Source of the DNA: Ferdinandcohnia sp036962685 | Lineage (GTDB): Bacteria; Bacillota; Bacilli; Bacillales; Bacillaceae_L | Assembly (NCBI RefSeq): GCF_036962685.1 | Contig: NZ_JBALOP010000055.1 | Location: forward strand, 65,104 to 129,103 | Direction: 5' to 3' | Length of the DNA stretch: 64,000 nucleotides | In this document: piece by piece, positions 36,474 through 46,600 of the stretch | Numbering within the stretch: position 1 is the stretch's first letter | Layout of the letters: each line of letters opens with the position of its first letter | Position numbers and translations under genes: made by a program | The notes under the pieces: generated by a model | What the model saw: the letters and a program-made list of their open reading frames with translations, nothing else | Databases searched by the model: none | What the model was told of the DNA's origin: nothing

Positions 36474-39400
36474 TTATTCAATAATAATGGTTTGTTCTTT
36501 AGTCATTCCATTTGCTTCAACCTTTAGATTAATTTCTCCAGGTTTTTGGGCTTTTAGCTCTCCTGTTTCATAATTGAACAGCGCAGCATATTTACCAGAC
36601 GTTTCTGCGCGATTAAGCTCTGCTCCACTGCCTATAAATACGGTTTCACTTCCATCCCATTGAACAGTTGCAGGGTAGCGAAGTGGGAAGCTTAGATTGT
36701 CTTTTTGATGTCCGGTTGCATTGATTTTTACTGATTCTCCTACTTTTACCCTTGCTGGTGACTGGAGGGTGATGTCCAACAATAATGGATTTACCTCTGC
36801 ATGGATCCAGTCTGTACCAGAAACAGCACTTTGCCCGTCTGATTGTTCAGATCCTTTAGCCTGAGTAGGTACGGGTGTTGGATCTATACCAAACATGGTC
36901 CATTCGTAAAAGCCACCCGCATCACTTGAGCCATAAGGTGCTTTTCCTGAAGGACCGACAACCATATACGGAACGCCTTCAACACGTTCAACACTTACAG
37001 TATGAGCATGTCCGCCAACAAAGAGAGCTCCCTTTCCTCCAGACGATTGACGGAATTCTGTTAAAAATTGTTCTAGAAGATTAGATTCTTTTCGGTCACT
37101 AAGTTGACTATTTTTCGTTGGTAGCGGGTCCCGAGTCGGATGATGTGCCATTACAACTACGTTTTTCACATTTGGATCTACTGCAGCTTCAGTTAATGCT
37201 TTTTTAAGATCAAGCAGCTGTTGGAAATCGCTTGTCCGGAAACTACCACTAGATGAATCCAGTAAAATAAATCTTGTCCCTTTGTGATCAAACGTATAAC
37301 GATTATTTTCATAGACTTCTAGGAAGTTATCCAATGTACCTGGCCCCATAATTTCATGGTTTCCAGGAATATAATAGATGGGTAGTTTATCCCCAACTTC
37401 CTCCTGCAAAATTTGCTCCGCGAGATCAAAATCTTCCTTCCACGCTGTATCAACCAGGTCCCCGTTAATAACTAAGAAGTCTGGGTTTGCAGCTACAATT
37501 TGCCTTAGTGATTCTCTTGCCATTTGTACTTGAGAACTATTTGGTGACTTAGCAACAAACTGACTATCTGCAAGTACCGCAAACGTCCAACGACCTTTCT
37601 CAATTTCTCCATTTTGAATAATGAGTGGATCTATGTTTTTCGTTTGTTCAGGAACATCGATTGAGGGTGGCACTTTAACAATCACATCATCAAATACTAG
37701 TTGACCAGTGTATTGATCGTTTTTGTTTGTTTCAACAGGATAGATTCTCCAAAGCTTCACTGGATATCGTACTCCTTCAGGCACCGTTGCTTCGACATAC
37801 TTCCATCCAGTCCAATTCACTTGGTCAGCAAGTGTTAATGTATATCTTGTATTTCCTGCATCTTCTATGACTGTACGAAGCCAAGCCCCGTTTCCATCAC
37901 CTTTTACCCATAGGCCAATTTTCTGAACGTCACCGGGTAGCTCAATCGTTGGTGATGCTTGTAAATAAGCAGCACGAGTAGCCGTTGTTGTTGAAAAATC
38001 ATATGCAAGCTCTATCCCTTTTCCGTCCCTACCCTCTACATGGCTCATGCTTGCACCAACATCATTTGGGTATTTTGTAAATGACCAACCACTTATATCT
38101 TCAAAATCATCGACATTCTTTGTAGCAAGTCCAATTGTAACTGGAAGATATGCTACCTCATCTTGTACGGTGATGGAGATTAACGCAGATGCTCCATTCT
38201 TTTTAGGAACTACGGTAAAGCTCCCATCGACATTTTCCATTATTGAAATAATCGTATCATCATAGTCTAAGCTCACATCCCTAGCTTCAATTGGTGCACT
38301 GTACCCATCTTTGTCATAGCCGTTAACAGAAAAACTTGCTTGTTTTCCTATTTCAAGACTAAGACGTGCATCCGATGCTTCAATTCTATCTAATTCACCA
38401 AGAACAGCAATCTCCATCGAGCCTTTTGCTGACTTCACTTGAGCTTGTGCAATTGCATTTCCAGACTTTTTAGCTCGAAATACTCCATCTTCCTCAAATC
38501 CGCCAACATCCGCTGGTAGTGCCTTCCATGAGATATCACCAACTGAAACTGGAGAATAATTTTCATCGTGACCTAGACCAATAAATGTTCGAGTTAAACC
38601 TGGAAATACACGTTTACTCTTGTCAGAATCAAATGCCGTTTCAACTGCAAAGCTCTTCAATTCTCCACTTCCAGCCTTTGCAAAAATACCAATTCCATTT
38701 GGTACGGAGCGTTCAGTTCCATCTGAAGGCTGATTCACAACTTTTACCTTTTCCGTACCAGGTGTACGAGCAACCATTGTAGTTGAGCCTCCACCATCAA
38801 GGTTTAATGCATAATGCACACCATATTCCTTCATCAATTCAGCTAATTCTTTAAACGTCATGCCGCGACTATCTGTTTGACGTCCATCAACAGCAGCTAA
38901 AATCATTGTTTTTCGATCCTCTGAAAATCCTACAGCTGTCCGGGGAGCCGATGTTGCATCGTCTAGGTTTGACATGATTTCTCCATTTTCTACAAGTTTA
39001 ATATTACCTCCAACAGCAAACGAAACATCGATTTCAGACTTAGGAGCATATTCCACACTAACTTCATCGCCAACAGATAAAGTCCTTAATATTTCTGCGC
39101 CCTTTTCTCGTCCAACTAATACAAAAGTATTTTCAGGAATTTCGCCACTACCTGCTCCGGCTGATACAGCAGTAACCTTTCCATTCACTACCATTGCCTC
39201 ATACACAGGACTTCCAGCTTGCGATCTTTCAGCACTTCCCCATACAGATGTGTATAATCCAATACCATCCTTGGATATTCCGTATTGATTAAGGGCATCA
39301 AGTGTTATTTCTTTATTGGAAAACTTTACTTTTCCATCTAACAGAATAGTAGAAATATGACCAAGCCCATTTTTGTCTACACTTGCAGTCAGTGTGTGGC

Positions 39401-39866
39401 TACCTTGTGGGCCTTTAACAATTTCACCTTCACTCACAACAGCACCAAGTGGAGCTTTTGTATTATTAATATCAAAGAAATCACCATTTACGCCTGCGAT
39501 TGCACCTGCTTCCTTCGCCATGTCAGATAATGGCTTGGCTGACGAAACTCTACCAGGAAATAGTAGGTCTGTTGAAATATTGTCATTTCCAAGTTGGATG
39601 GTCATGACTTCTCCGTTTAACCATCCTCGCGCATCAAATCTTTCAAAACTAGTAAGTTCAATACCAGGACCAATTGGTGTATTCGTTTCATTTGAAACGA
39701 GTGTTTTTCCCGCTGGGCCAACAAAAATGACGGGTTCTGTTCTGTCAGAAGAGGTTGAACGAGCTTGAGCTACATCTGATGGTTCATTTTCTGCGTGTAC
39801 AGTAGGCGCTAATGGTACCGTAATTGCAGAGGCAAGTATAACATTTCTCCACCACTTTACATTCAT
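36474..39866 (-). CDS. Secreted phosphodiester glycosidase (NAGPA) fused to calcineurin-like phosphoesterase
   Basis: The start is the ATG of MNVKWWRNVILAS, with AAAGGAG eight bases upstream; 1,130 residues. The signal peptide ends near TVHAENE. Residues ~60-395 form the NAGPA domain (GVNGDFFD near 130, ALNLDGGGSTTM near 350), which removes GlcNAc-type caps from phosphodiesters. Ig-like and CBM-like modules fill ~400-745. Residues ~755-1000 are a metallophosphatase with the usual metal ligands: LADSQ, INGDLVDT, PGNHE, AHHPTRD and GGHAHT. The last ~90 residues are an Ig-like module. Fusing both activities suggests stepwise cleavage of a glycosylated phosphodiester such as teichoic acid; this is inference. 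Confidence 0.92.
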   Translation of the reverse strand: MNVKWWRNVILASAITVPLAPTVHAENEPSDVAQARSTSSDRTEPVIFVGPAGKTLVSNETNTPIGPGIELTSFERFDARGWLNGEVMTIQLGNDNISTDLLFPGRVSSAKPLSDMAKEAGAIAGVNGDFFDINNTKAPLGAVVSEGEIVKGPQGSHTLTASVDKNGLGHISTILLDGKVKFSNKEITLDALNQYGISKDGIGLYTSVWGSAERSQAGSPVYEAMVVNGKVTAVSAGAGSGEIPENTFVLVGREKGAEILRTLSVGDEVSVEYAPKSEIDVSFAVGGNIKLVENGEIMSNLDDATSAPRTAVGFSEDRKTMILAAVDGRQTDSRGMTFKELAELMKEYGVHYALNLDGGGSTTMVARTPGTEKVKVVNQPSDGTERSVPNGIGIFAKAGSGELKSFAVETAFDSDKSKRVFPGLTRTFIGLGHDENYSPVSVGDISWKALPADVGGFEEDGVFRAKKSGNAIAQAQVKSAKGSMEIAVLGELDRIEASDARLSLEIGKQASFSVNGYDKDGYSAPIEARDVSLDYDDTIISIMENVDGSFTVVPKKNGASALISITVQDEVAYLPVTIGLATKNVDDFEDISGWSFTKYPNDVGASMSHVEGRDGKGIELAYDFSTTTATRAAYLQASPTIELPGDVQKIGLWVKGDGNGAWLRTVIEDAGNTRYTLTLADQVNWTGWKYVEATVPEGVRYPVKLWRIYPVETNKNDQYTGQLVFDDVIVKVPPSIDVPEQTKNIDPLIIQNGEIEKGRWTFAVLADSQFVAKSPNSSQVQMARESLRQIVAANPDFLVINGDLVDTAWKEDFDLAEQILQEEVGDKLPIYYIPGNHEIMGPGTLDNFLEVYENNRYTFDHKGTRFILLDSSSGSFRTSDFQQLLDLKKALTEAAVDPNVKNVVVMAHHPTRDPLPTKNSQLSDRKESNLLEQFLTEFRQSSGGKGALFVGGHAHTVSVERVEGVPYMVVGPSGKAPYGSSDAGGFYEWTMFGIDPTPVPTQAKGSEQSDGQSAVSGTDWIHAEVNPLLLDITLQSPARVKVGESVKINATGHQKDNLSFPLRYPATVQWDGSETVFIGSGAELNRAETSGKYAALFNYETGELKAQKPGEINLKVEANGMTKEQTIIIE

Positions 39867-40136
39867 TTGTGAATCTCCTTTCATATAAAATAAAATTTTA
39901 TAATATACAAAATATTCTTGAAGTGTATTTTCATTATATCAAGAATCTCTTATTAGAATAACTACAGATTATTTAGCTGTTGTTGATGTACTATTAAGTT
40001 TTTACAGGAAAAAAGTAGGGAATTTGTTTACAATAATCGTAGAGAAAAAGAGAAATTCGTCGAAAGATAGGTCAATGGTTTTGGAAGAAATAGAGCTGGA
40101 TTTTTTTAATGCTAAACTCACCTTTAAAAAACAGTA

Positions 40137-40176
40137 AAAAAGGCCCGAATCTATTTTTTAAAGATTCAAGCCTTTT
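40137..40176 (-). terminator. Intrinsic terminator
   Basis: AAAAAGGC (40137-40144) pairs with GCCTTTT (40170-40176), with an inner GAATCT/AGATTC stem. It lies downstream of the membrane-protein gene ending at 40,212. The rest of 39885-40136 shows no gene, only A+T-rich upstream sequence of the NAGPA gene. Confidence 0.85.
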
Positions 40177-40211
40177 ATAAGGGACAGAACATGCCCTTCG
40201 AACCACTGCAA

Positions 40212-41582
40212 CTATAATAAAAAATAAGCTACTAGGGTTCCTATGATCCCCATCCCGATTGCAAATGGCATATTTTGCAATGTAATTCGATATGGGCTTT
40301 GTTGCGTACCCATAGCAGTTAATGTTACAAGCAACCCGTATGTTCCTACAGTGAAGGTGGCAACTGAGCCTGTAATTAAAACGAGGGCAATACTCACTGG
40401 ATTCATCACGTCTAATAATGGTGTTATGATTCCAGTTAAAATACCCACAGTAGCGATTGGGTGAATACCGAACATACTAAAGAAAACAAAGATAACCTGA
40501 ATTAAGAACAAGATTAGCAACGGATAATCAGAAATATAGAATAGTGGTTTTTGAAGAACTTCCAAAAACGATGTATCCCCTAGACTAGTAGAAAATAAGG
40601 ATAGTGAGATAAACAATACAATGAAATTCTGCATTGTGTTCGTCTTTGTTTTCCAATTATTCCAGCCAATTGTCCAAAAACTTCTCCTTCTTTTCATGAG
40701 TAATGACCAAATGAAAGCAAACGGGAAAATAATGATTGTTACAGTTAAAATAAAGCTTAAGTGAAACAGGTTTCCAATCGAAATAACTAGTATTAGGAAA
40801 AAGACTAGTGCAATGATGAACTGGCTCATTTTTTTCACTAATACTTTTTTATTCATTTTTGGTTGCTTATTGATATTTGCGCGTTCAAATTTGTACTTTT
40901 TATAATATAAACGTCCAAAAACAGAGTCTAATATGTAGGCAATAATCGCCATCAATAGAAGCCATGGCAAGAGTGTGACATAATCGACCCCTGTAGCAAA
41001 TATAGAGACTGCGACCATGATCTCCAGTGGGCTCCATAACAGAGCTAACGAGTAACCCCTTAAGGATGCTGTTGTAATAAATGAATTTCGAATCTCTTTA
41101 CTAAAAGAAGCCAAGCTACTCTTAAGTACATCTTGTGAAATTGTGGCAGCTGATAAATTTAAAAAAGCCGCTAGTATATGTGTAGTTAGTGAACTCCGTG
41201 GATAAAGTTTCCCAAGATCCGAGACGTTCACTTTCATCATAAAATTTAAATTCCGGTCGAATCTTCCACCTCTCACAATGCTATTCATCCAAGGTAACAT
41301 CGCGAGCAGGGTCAATAACGATAGATTTGAAGTTAATAAACTAGGAATGACATGGAACGACTGGCCAGTAGTGAAGAATAAATATCCCCCTACCACTAGA
41401 AATGATCCACCGAGAATTTTAAAAAGTCCTGATGCCAAAGGAAATGACACAATCAGCATGAAAATTGCAAGTACTCCCAGTATGTAATTTATAGTCTCAC
41501 TATCTATAAAAACATTAATTGTGTGGAGTAAAAATACGAATGAATAAAAAATATAAAGATAGCGGAACAATGGGAATTTCAT
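40212..41582 (-). CDS. Polytopic membrane protein, transporter-like
   Basis: The start is the ATG of MKFPLFRYLYIFY, with AAGGAGGAAAA upstream; 456 residues. About 11-12 hydrophobic segments are visible, separated by a basic cytoplasmic loop near residue 225-250 (FGRLYYKKYKFERANINKQ). The C-terminal half contains two glycine-rich stretches (ATVGILTGIITPLLDVMNP and GTYGLLVTLTAMGTQ), suggesting an ion-transporter-like fold. No family was recognised with certainty. It has its own ribosome site and terminator and no functional partner nearby. Confidence 0.75.
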   Translation of the reverse strand: MKFPLFRYLYIFYSFVFLLHTINVFIDSETINYILGVLAIFMLIVSFPLASGLFKILGGSFLVVGGYLFFTTGQSFHVIPSLLTSNLSLLTLLAMLPWMNSIVRGGRFDRNLNFMMKVNVSDLGKLYPRSSLTTHILAAFLNLSAATISQDVLKSSLASFSKEIRNSFITTASLRGYSLALLWSPLEIMVAVSIFATGVDYVTLLPWLLLMAIIAYILDSVFGRLYYKKYKFERANINKQPKMNKKVLVKKMSQFIIALVFFLILVISIGNLFHLSFILTVTIIIFPFAFIWSLLMKRRRSFWTIGWNNWKTKTNTMQNFIVLFISLSLFSTSLGDTSFLEVLQKPLFYISDYPLLILFLIQVIFVFFSMFGIHPIATVGILTGIITPLLDVMNPVSIALVLITGSVATFTVGTYGLLVTLTAMGTQQSPYRITLQNMPFAIGMGIIGTLVAYFLL

Positions 41583-41677
41583 TTTTTCCTCCTTCAATGA
41601 TGTAAAGGTCAAACAAACAAAGTATAGCATAGGAGGAAAAAACTACAAGAATAATCCGAAATTGTATATGGGAAAAA

Positions 41678-41705
41678 TAAAAAAGAGACTGTACGGACAG
41701 CCTCT
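41678..41705 (-). terminator. Intrinsic terminator
   Basis: On the minus strand AGAGGCTGT pairs with ACAGTCTCT (one G-U pair), followed by TTTTTT. It lies about 95 bases after the MFS transporter gene. Confidence 0.8.
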
Positions 41706-41799
41706 GTGAATTAATTATTTAGCTTATATTCTCTATTAATCTACTTAATTAAGTCCCTCACCCAGTCGACAAAAATGTAAGCGTTATCAAAATATAGTT

Positions 41800-43053
41800 C
41801 TATATATCTTCAACAACATCTTCCACCCCATCATTACCACCCATCGTAACTTTCGTTTTTAATCGATGTAATCGAAACATCGATAGGAATCCTAGAATCG
41901 GTCCGGGTAAAAGAATTAAAAAAGTATATCTCCAGCCAATAATTGATTCAACAAATGGAACAAGGAAAATCACAATTATGGTCAAAACGTAGCCAATAGC
42001 CAACTGAATCGTTAATGTTGATCCGACGTACCGCTGGTCTGAATGCTCTGTTATTAAAGCAGAGAACAGGGCTGAATCTGCAATAATACTTACTCCCCAT
42101 ATCACTCCGAATATGGCAACAATCCATGGTGAACTTCCGAAAAAGAATCCGATGAGAAGTGCTATCGTTCCAGAAATGCATAGAGACCATAAAGTTACTT
42201 TTTCCCGGCCAATTCGATCGGCGAACACACCGCCAAACCATGCTCCAAAAAATCCGGAGGCTATCACAACAAATGTTACGATTGAAGCGGATGATGAAAA
42301 ATCGGTCATCCCACTATTTTTAAAACTCTCTGCTAAAAACAATCCAAACCATGACCACATTGCGTAAAGCTCCCACATATGACCAAAGTACCCGTAGTTT
42401 GCAAGCCTTACTTTTTGATTTTTAAAAGCACGTGGAATTGCTTTTGGATCAAAGTCTCCAATAGGTAACGGATATGGTCCAACCTTCACAAAAAGCATTA
42501 AAATTCCGGATAAAATCGAACACAAGCCCGTAATTGTTAATACCAGCTCCCAAGAAGAAATCCCAATACCTTTAAACAAATGGGGGCCGGCTGAACCAAT
42601 CGTAAGCGCGCCAACTACCACTCCCATCGCCATACCACGCCGTTTTTGAAACCATGTGGAAACAAGTTTTAACCCCGGGCCGTATACACCAGCCAAGGCA
42701 ATTCCTGTGATGAAACGGAATAATAGTGCAACGACCAAACTTTTTGCAAGAATAGCTATTAATATTGTTGAAACTCCCGCAACCATAGCTGCGCAAAAGC
42801 ATAAAATATGAGGCTGGATCCGATCTGGTAGATTCATAAATGCCGAAACCAAAGAACCCACGATAAACCCGAAATTGACCATGATGGTAATATAGCTAAC
42901 CTCACTGTTACTCAAGTCCCACAAATCCATTAAAGTTGGTAAAACCGCTGTCATGGAAAACCAGGTTGTCATCGTGCCAAGCATGGCAATTGATAACAAA
43001 AGCAATTTATTGGTGTGCTTTTTTCCGTATTCGTCCAAGCGGTTCTTACCCAT
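41800..43053 (-). CDS. MFS transporter
   Basis: The 417-residue protein has twelve predicted spans. The inter-helix 8-9 motif ADRIGREKVTLWS (near residue 275) and the RRGMAMGVVVGALTIGSAGPH segment near 140 are major-facilitator features. The substrate is unknown. The ATG overlaps the stop of a 47-codon ORF (8-base overlap) and has no clear ribosome site of its own. Translation is therefore probably coupled to that small ORF. Confidence 0.92.
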   Translation of the reverse strand: MGKNRLDEYGKKHTNKLLLLSIAMLGTMTTWFSMTAVLPTLMDLWDLSNSEVSYITIMVNFGFIVGSLVSAFMNLPDRIQPHILCFCAAMVAGVSTILIAILAKSLVVALLFRFITGIALAGVYGPGLKLVSTWFQKRRGMAMGVVVGALTIGSAGPHLFKGIGISSWELVLTITGLCSILSGILMLFVKVGPYPLPIGDFDPKAIPRAFKNQKVRLANYGYFGHMWELYAMWSWFGLFLAESFKNSGMTDFSSSASIVTFVVIASGFFGAWFGGVFADRIGREKVTLWSLCISGTIALLIGFFFGSSPWIVAIFGVIWGVSIIADSALFSALITEHSDQRYVGSTLTIQLAIGYVLTIIVIFLVPFVESIIGWRYTFLILLPGPILGFLSMFRLHRLKTKVTMGGNDGVEDVVEDI

Positions 43054-43189
43054 CCAAAATAGCAGTACACATAACCGCCATTCCCTTTAGGCAAAATTCA
43101 TCATCTTGTTTTCGTACCTTTGTTTTGGTGACACAAATTCTAGGCTGGCAATGAATTGCAGGTTCATTTTTCACCTCTTTTAAAATCAT
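43046..43189 (-). CDS. Small cysteine-rich ORF coupled to the MFS gene
   Basis: This 47-residue ORF starts at the second ATG of ATGATG (43189), with AGGAGG six bases upstream, one of the strongest ribosome sites in the window. Its TAA overlaps the MFS start. The product contains four cysteines (AIHCQPRICV, then EFCLKGMAVMC) and many basic residues, with no membrane span. It may be a functional peptide, a metal-sensing leader, or only a device for translational coupling. No family was recognised. Confidence 0.5.
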   Translation of the reverse strand: MILKEVKNEPAIHCQPRICVTKTKVRKQDDEFCLKGMAVMCTAILDG

Positions 43190-43254
43190 CATGTACCTCC
43201 TCGCAAAATTTCCTATTCAGAGTAGGTCTCCTATTGATTGATTTCTCGAACATT

Positions 43255-43268
43255 TATTCAATTGAATA
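43255..43268. promoter_or_regulatory. Perfect 14-bp palindrome TATTCAATTGAATA
   Basis: The palindrome lies 66-79 bases upstream of the small ORF and MFS unit, where an operator would be expected. No regulator gene is adjacent. The surrounding interval 43193-43578 has no convincing gene. Confidence 0.45.
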
Positions 43269-43578
43269 GTTGTATTATTACATTATTTGGGAAGGTAGGG
43301 ATTCATGCATCTAAATTTAAAAAGTAAAGACCATATCCGACAAGACCTGCAACCAATTAATTACAGTCCCTTTTCAAGAAAGGTCACTATTACACCTTCC
43401 ATATTGTTTCCCTATATTTCATAAAATTGATTATCCGGTATGTTAATCGTCTGGCTTTTGGAAATGGGGTAAAATGAAATCAAATATTTTTCTTCATTAA
43501 TACTAGCGGAAATCTGTTTTACTTCTTTTCGGTATTAACAAAATCCTTTTCTTTCATAATCACACTATGAGGCAAACT

Positions 43579-43626
43579 AAAAAAGAAGCCTAATTTCCCT
43601 ATCACGATGATAGAAAATTAGGCTTC
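43579..43626 (-). terminator. Intrinsic terminator
   Basis: GAAGCCTAATTT (43585-43596) pairs with AAATTAGGCTTC (43615-43626), with an inner CTATCA/TGATAG stem. On the minus strand a T-run follows. It ends the helicase-nuclease gene. Confidence 0.85.
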
Positions 43627-43692
43627 GATCCTAAATGATTAGTTAACCGTAAATTTCACTTATCCTAGCTGTAAAATCCCTCAGCTTACACC

Positions 43693-46600
43693 CTACATCA
43701 TCTGCTTCACTTTCATAAAATCTTTCTCTTTCTTTAAAATTTGTCTAATCAATTGATCCACTTCTTCCAACTCTGTGCTTGAGTCTTTCCACCAGTTTCT
43801 GCTCCAGATGCGGTGGATGGTCCAGCCTTTGTTTTCGAGGAATTTTTGTCGATAGACATCTCTTTCCTTGGCAGACGGAGAACTATGGTACATGGCACCA
43901 TCACATTCGATTCCAAGTATATACCTGGATTCATTTTCTGGATGTACTACGGCCAAGTCAATTCGATAATTGGACATACCCACTTGGGTGTCTACTTTAT
44001 ACCCCATATCCGTTAACAGTTCGTACACTTGTGTTTCAAAAGGTGAGTCAAAATGAAGCGCCTTTTCCTGTCTGGAAGTGTTCATCTCTTCGTTTAGCTC
44101 AGATAGTACCGCTCCGATTCTCTCTTTTTGGAGATTTGAAACAGCTTGGGCATATTCTAAATAGCTTTTGAAAAACTTCGGTCCCACGTTTTTTGTTTTC
44201 GATACGTCCAATTCATTTGGTTCAATACTAGAGACAACATAGATGGCTTCTTTTGAACGAGTAACGGCCACATTCAAACGATTTTCTCCACCCTGTTGCC
44301 CAAGCGGACCAAATCGATTGTATACCCTGCCATTTTCAGCTTTCGCATAGCCAACCGAAAAGATGATAATATCCCGCTCGTCCCCTTGCACATTTTCAAT
44401 ATTTTTCACAAAAATTTGTTGATCCAATTCTTTTCCCATGACCTGATGATACATGGTATTGAATTCTTCATCTTCCTCTGCCAGCATATCAATGTAATCG
44501 AGTATTTTATCCTGTTGTTTCGCGTTAAATGTAATGATCCCAATCGACCTTGTTGCATCCTTTTGTAGAAGTTCCTTTAATAAATGGACGACTGCCTTCG
44601 CCTCAACTTCATTACATTGATTAATCCATCTGCCATCAACTTTACGCCATTGAATAGCAGCTGGCTTCTTTAGATGTTCCACGTTTGGCGCGATTTGGAT
44701 ATTACCATTATAGTAGGCGTGATTTGAAAAATTAATCAATTCCTCGGACTTTGAACGATAATGCCATTGCAGTATTTTACTAGGAAAAACCCGTTTTGCT
44801 AAGCTTAGTAGACTTTCTGATACAACGAGGTTATCCTCATCAACATCGTCTTCATCGATTTGGATGCTTCCCTTAAACAAATTACTTGGAGGCAATTGTT
44901 TTTCATCCCCGGCAATAACAACTTTAGAAGCTCTGTAGACAGATGGAATCCCATTTTCAACCGTTAACTGGGAGGCTTCATCAAAAATGACAAGATCAAA
45001 TATATTCTTTCCTAATGGAAATATTGCCGATGCCGTTTCGGGTGAGACAAGCCAAACCGGCAATACATCTAATAAACCATCAAGGGCATATTTATTAACA
45101 AGCTTACGAACTGGCCAAATTTGTCTTTTCTTCCCCGTTTGGTAAATGATGTCCTTAATCGCTTTTGAATGTTGCACTTTAACATCGCCAAGTGCTTTTA
45201 TTAAACGATTTTGCAGTACTTTAGCTGAAAGTTCCTTCTTTTCTTCTAAAAGCTCTTTGAACTTTGCTCGCAATCTCTGAAAGCTTTCGGTTCCTATCTT
45301 CGTGAGCTCAGGATGTTTTCGTTCGATTTCATCAATCCAGTAAATATAGGTGGATTGCTTTGTATTCTCAACCCACTGTTTGGCCAACTCCGAGTGGGTC
45401 TGATTTTTACTTTTATCCGTTAATTCATCAATGAGTGATTTGATAAATGGCATATTATTATCATAGATTCTATCCATATTTCGGAGGTCATCAAAATCCT
45501 GAATCACATATTCCTGCTGTTTTTGAAATTCAGATAGCGGAATATCCCCTTTTGAGATTTGATCCTTATACCTTTGTAATTTCTCTTCCTTAAAATAAGA
45601 AGATAATTGTTTCATCTCGTTCGTCATGTCATTTGACACATGTGAAAGCTCATAGAGAATTCGTAAGCTCTCCCTTAGCTTTGGCCACTCAGTCGAAGAC
45701 AAGCCTTTAAATTTATCGCCTTCGATTAATTCTTCAACAATCGTTTTTCCTGTAAATGAGGTCCACCACCACAGTCTAAGTTTCTGGAGCGTTCTTTTCT
45801 CCTGAGGATTTAGGTCATCATAGATTTTCTCGAGCTTTCCACCAACCTCCCAGCTATACGCTGGTGTAATCTCATCTTGTTCAAAATGCTCGAGAAATGT
45901 AATACTTTTTTCAGCCTTTTCTATGACCTTCATAAGAATCTCAACAATCGTTAAGCGGTCTTTTATTTCTAGCATTGCAAAGGATTTGCGGTCTTTTAAT
46001 GGATAATTATCCTGTCCAAATCGACTGAAATAATTCCCATATGAAAAAATAGTTGTTAACACATCATCTAAATTACTTTTGTTTAAATCATTAATAATAG
46101 CTGTCAAATTTAGAATAACTTCCTGTTGTTTGACCGGTTTTCCGAGACCATACAGGTCGTAAGCTCGATATCCATGAGGCTGTGTTTCATACAATCCCTT
46201 GGCTATCGCGTTCAGTTCATCTTCACATTTTTCAATTTTCTGTGATAACTGTTCGTATTCTAATTCCAAATCCTGTGCATACTCATCTTTTACAAGACGA
46301 TTATGAAGCTTGCGATATAATCCTGTCCGGTCCGTTTTTTCATCATGTAATAGACTTACACTTGCAGAAAGTCCAAGGCTATCAAGTCTTTGATAAACAA
46401 CATCTAATGCTGCCCGCTTTTGGCAGACTAATAAAATCTTCTTTTTATCTGCAATCGCATTGGCAATAATGTTCACAATAACCTGTGATTTACCGGTTCC
46501 TGGTGGCCCATGAACAACCATGCCTTCTGTATGTTCGATGGAATTGATGATTTCTTCTTGTGAAGCGTCTGTGTCAAGCACGAAGAACTTTTCTTTTTCT

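Noticed and set aside
39373..39768. Plus-strand ORF of 131 codons
   Set aside because: Lies wholly antisense within the NAGPA domain of the secreted phosphodiester glycosidase; no supporting features.
43305..43424. Rightward 39-codon ORF with an AAGGTAGGG-like site
   Set aside because: No recognisable protein features, no terminator, and the sequence is otherwise intergenic; too weak to call.
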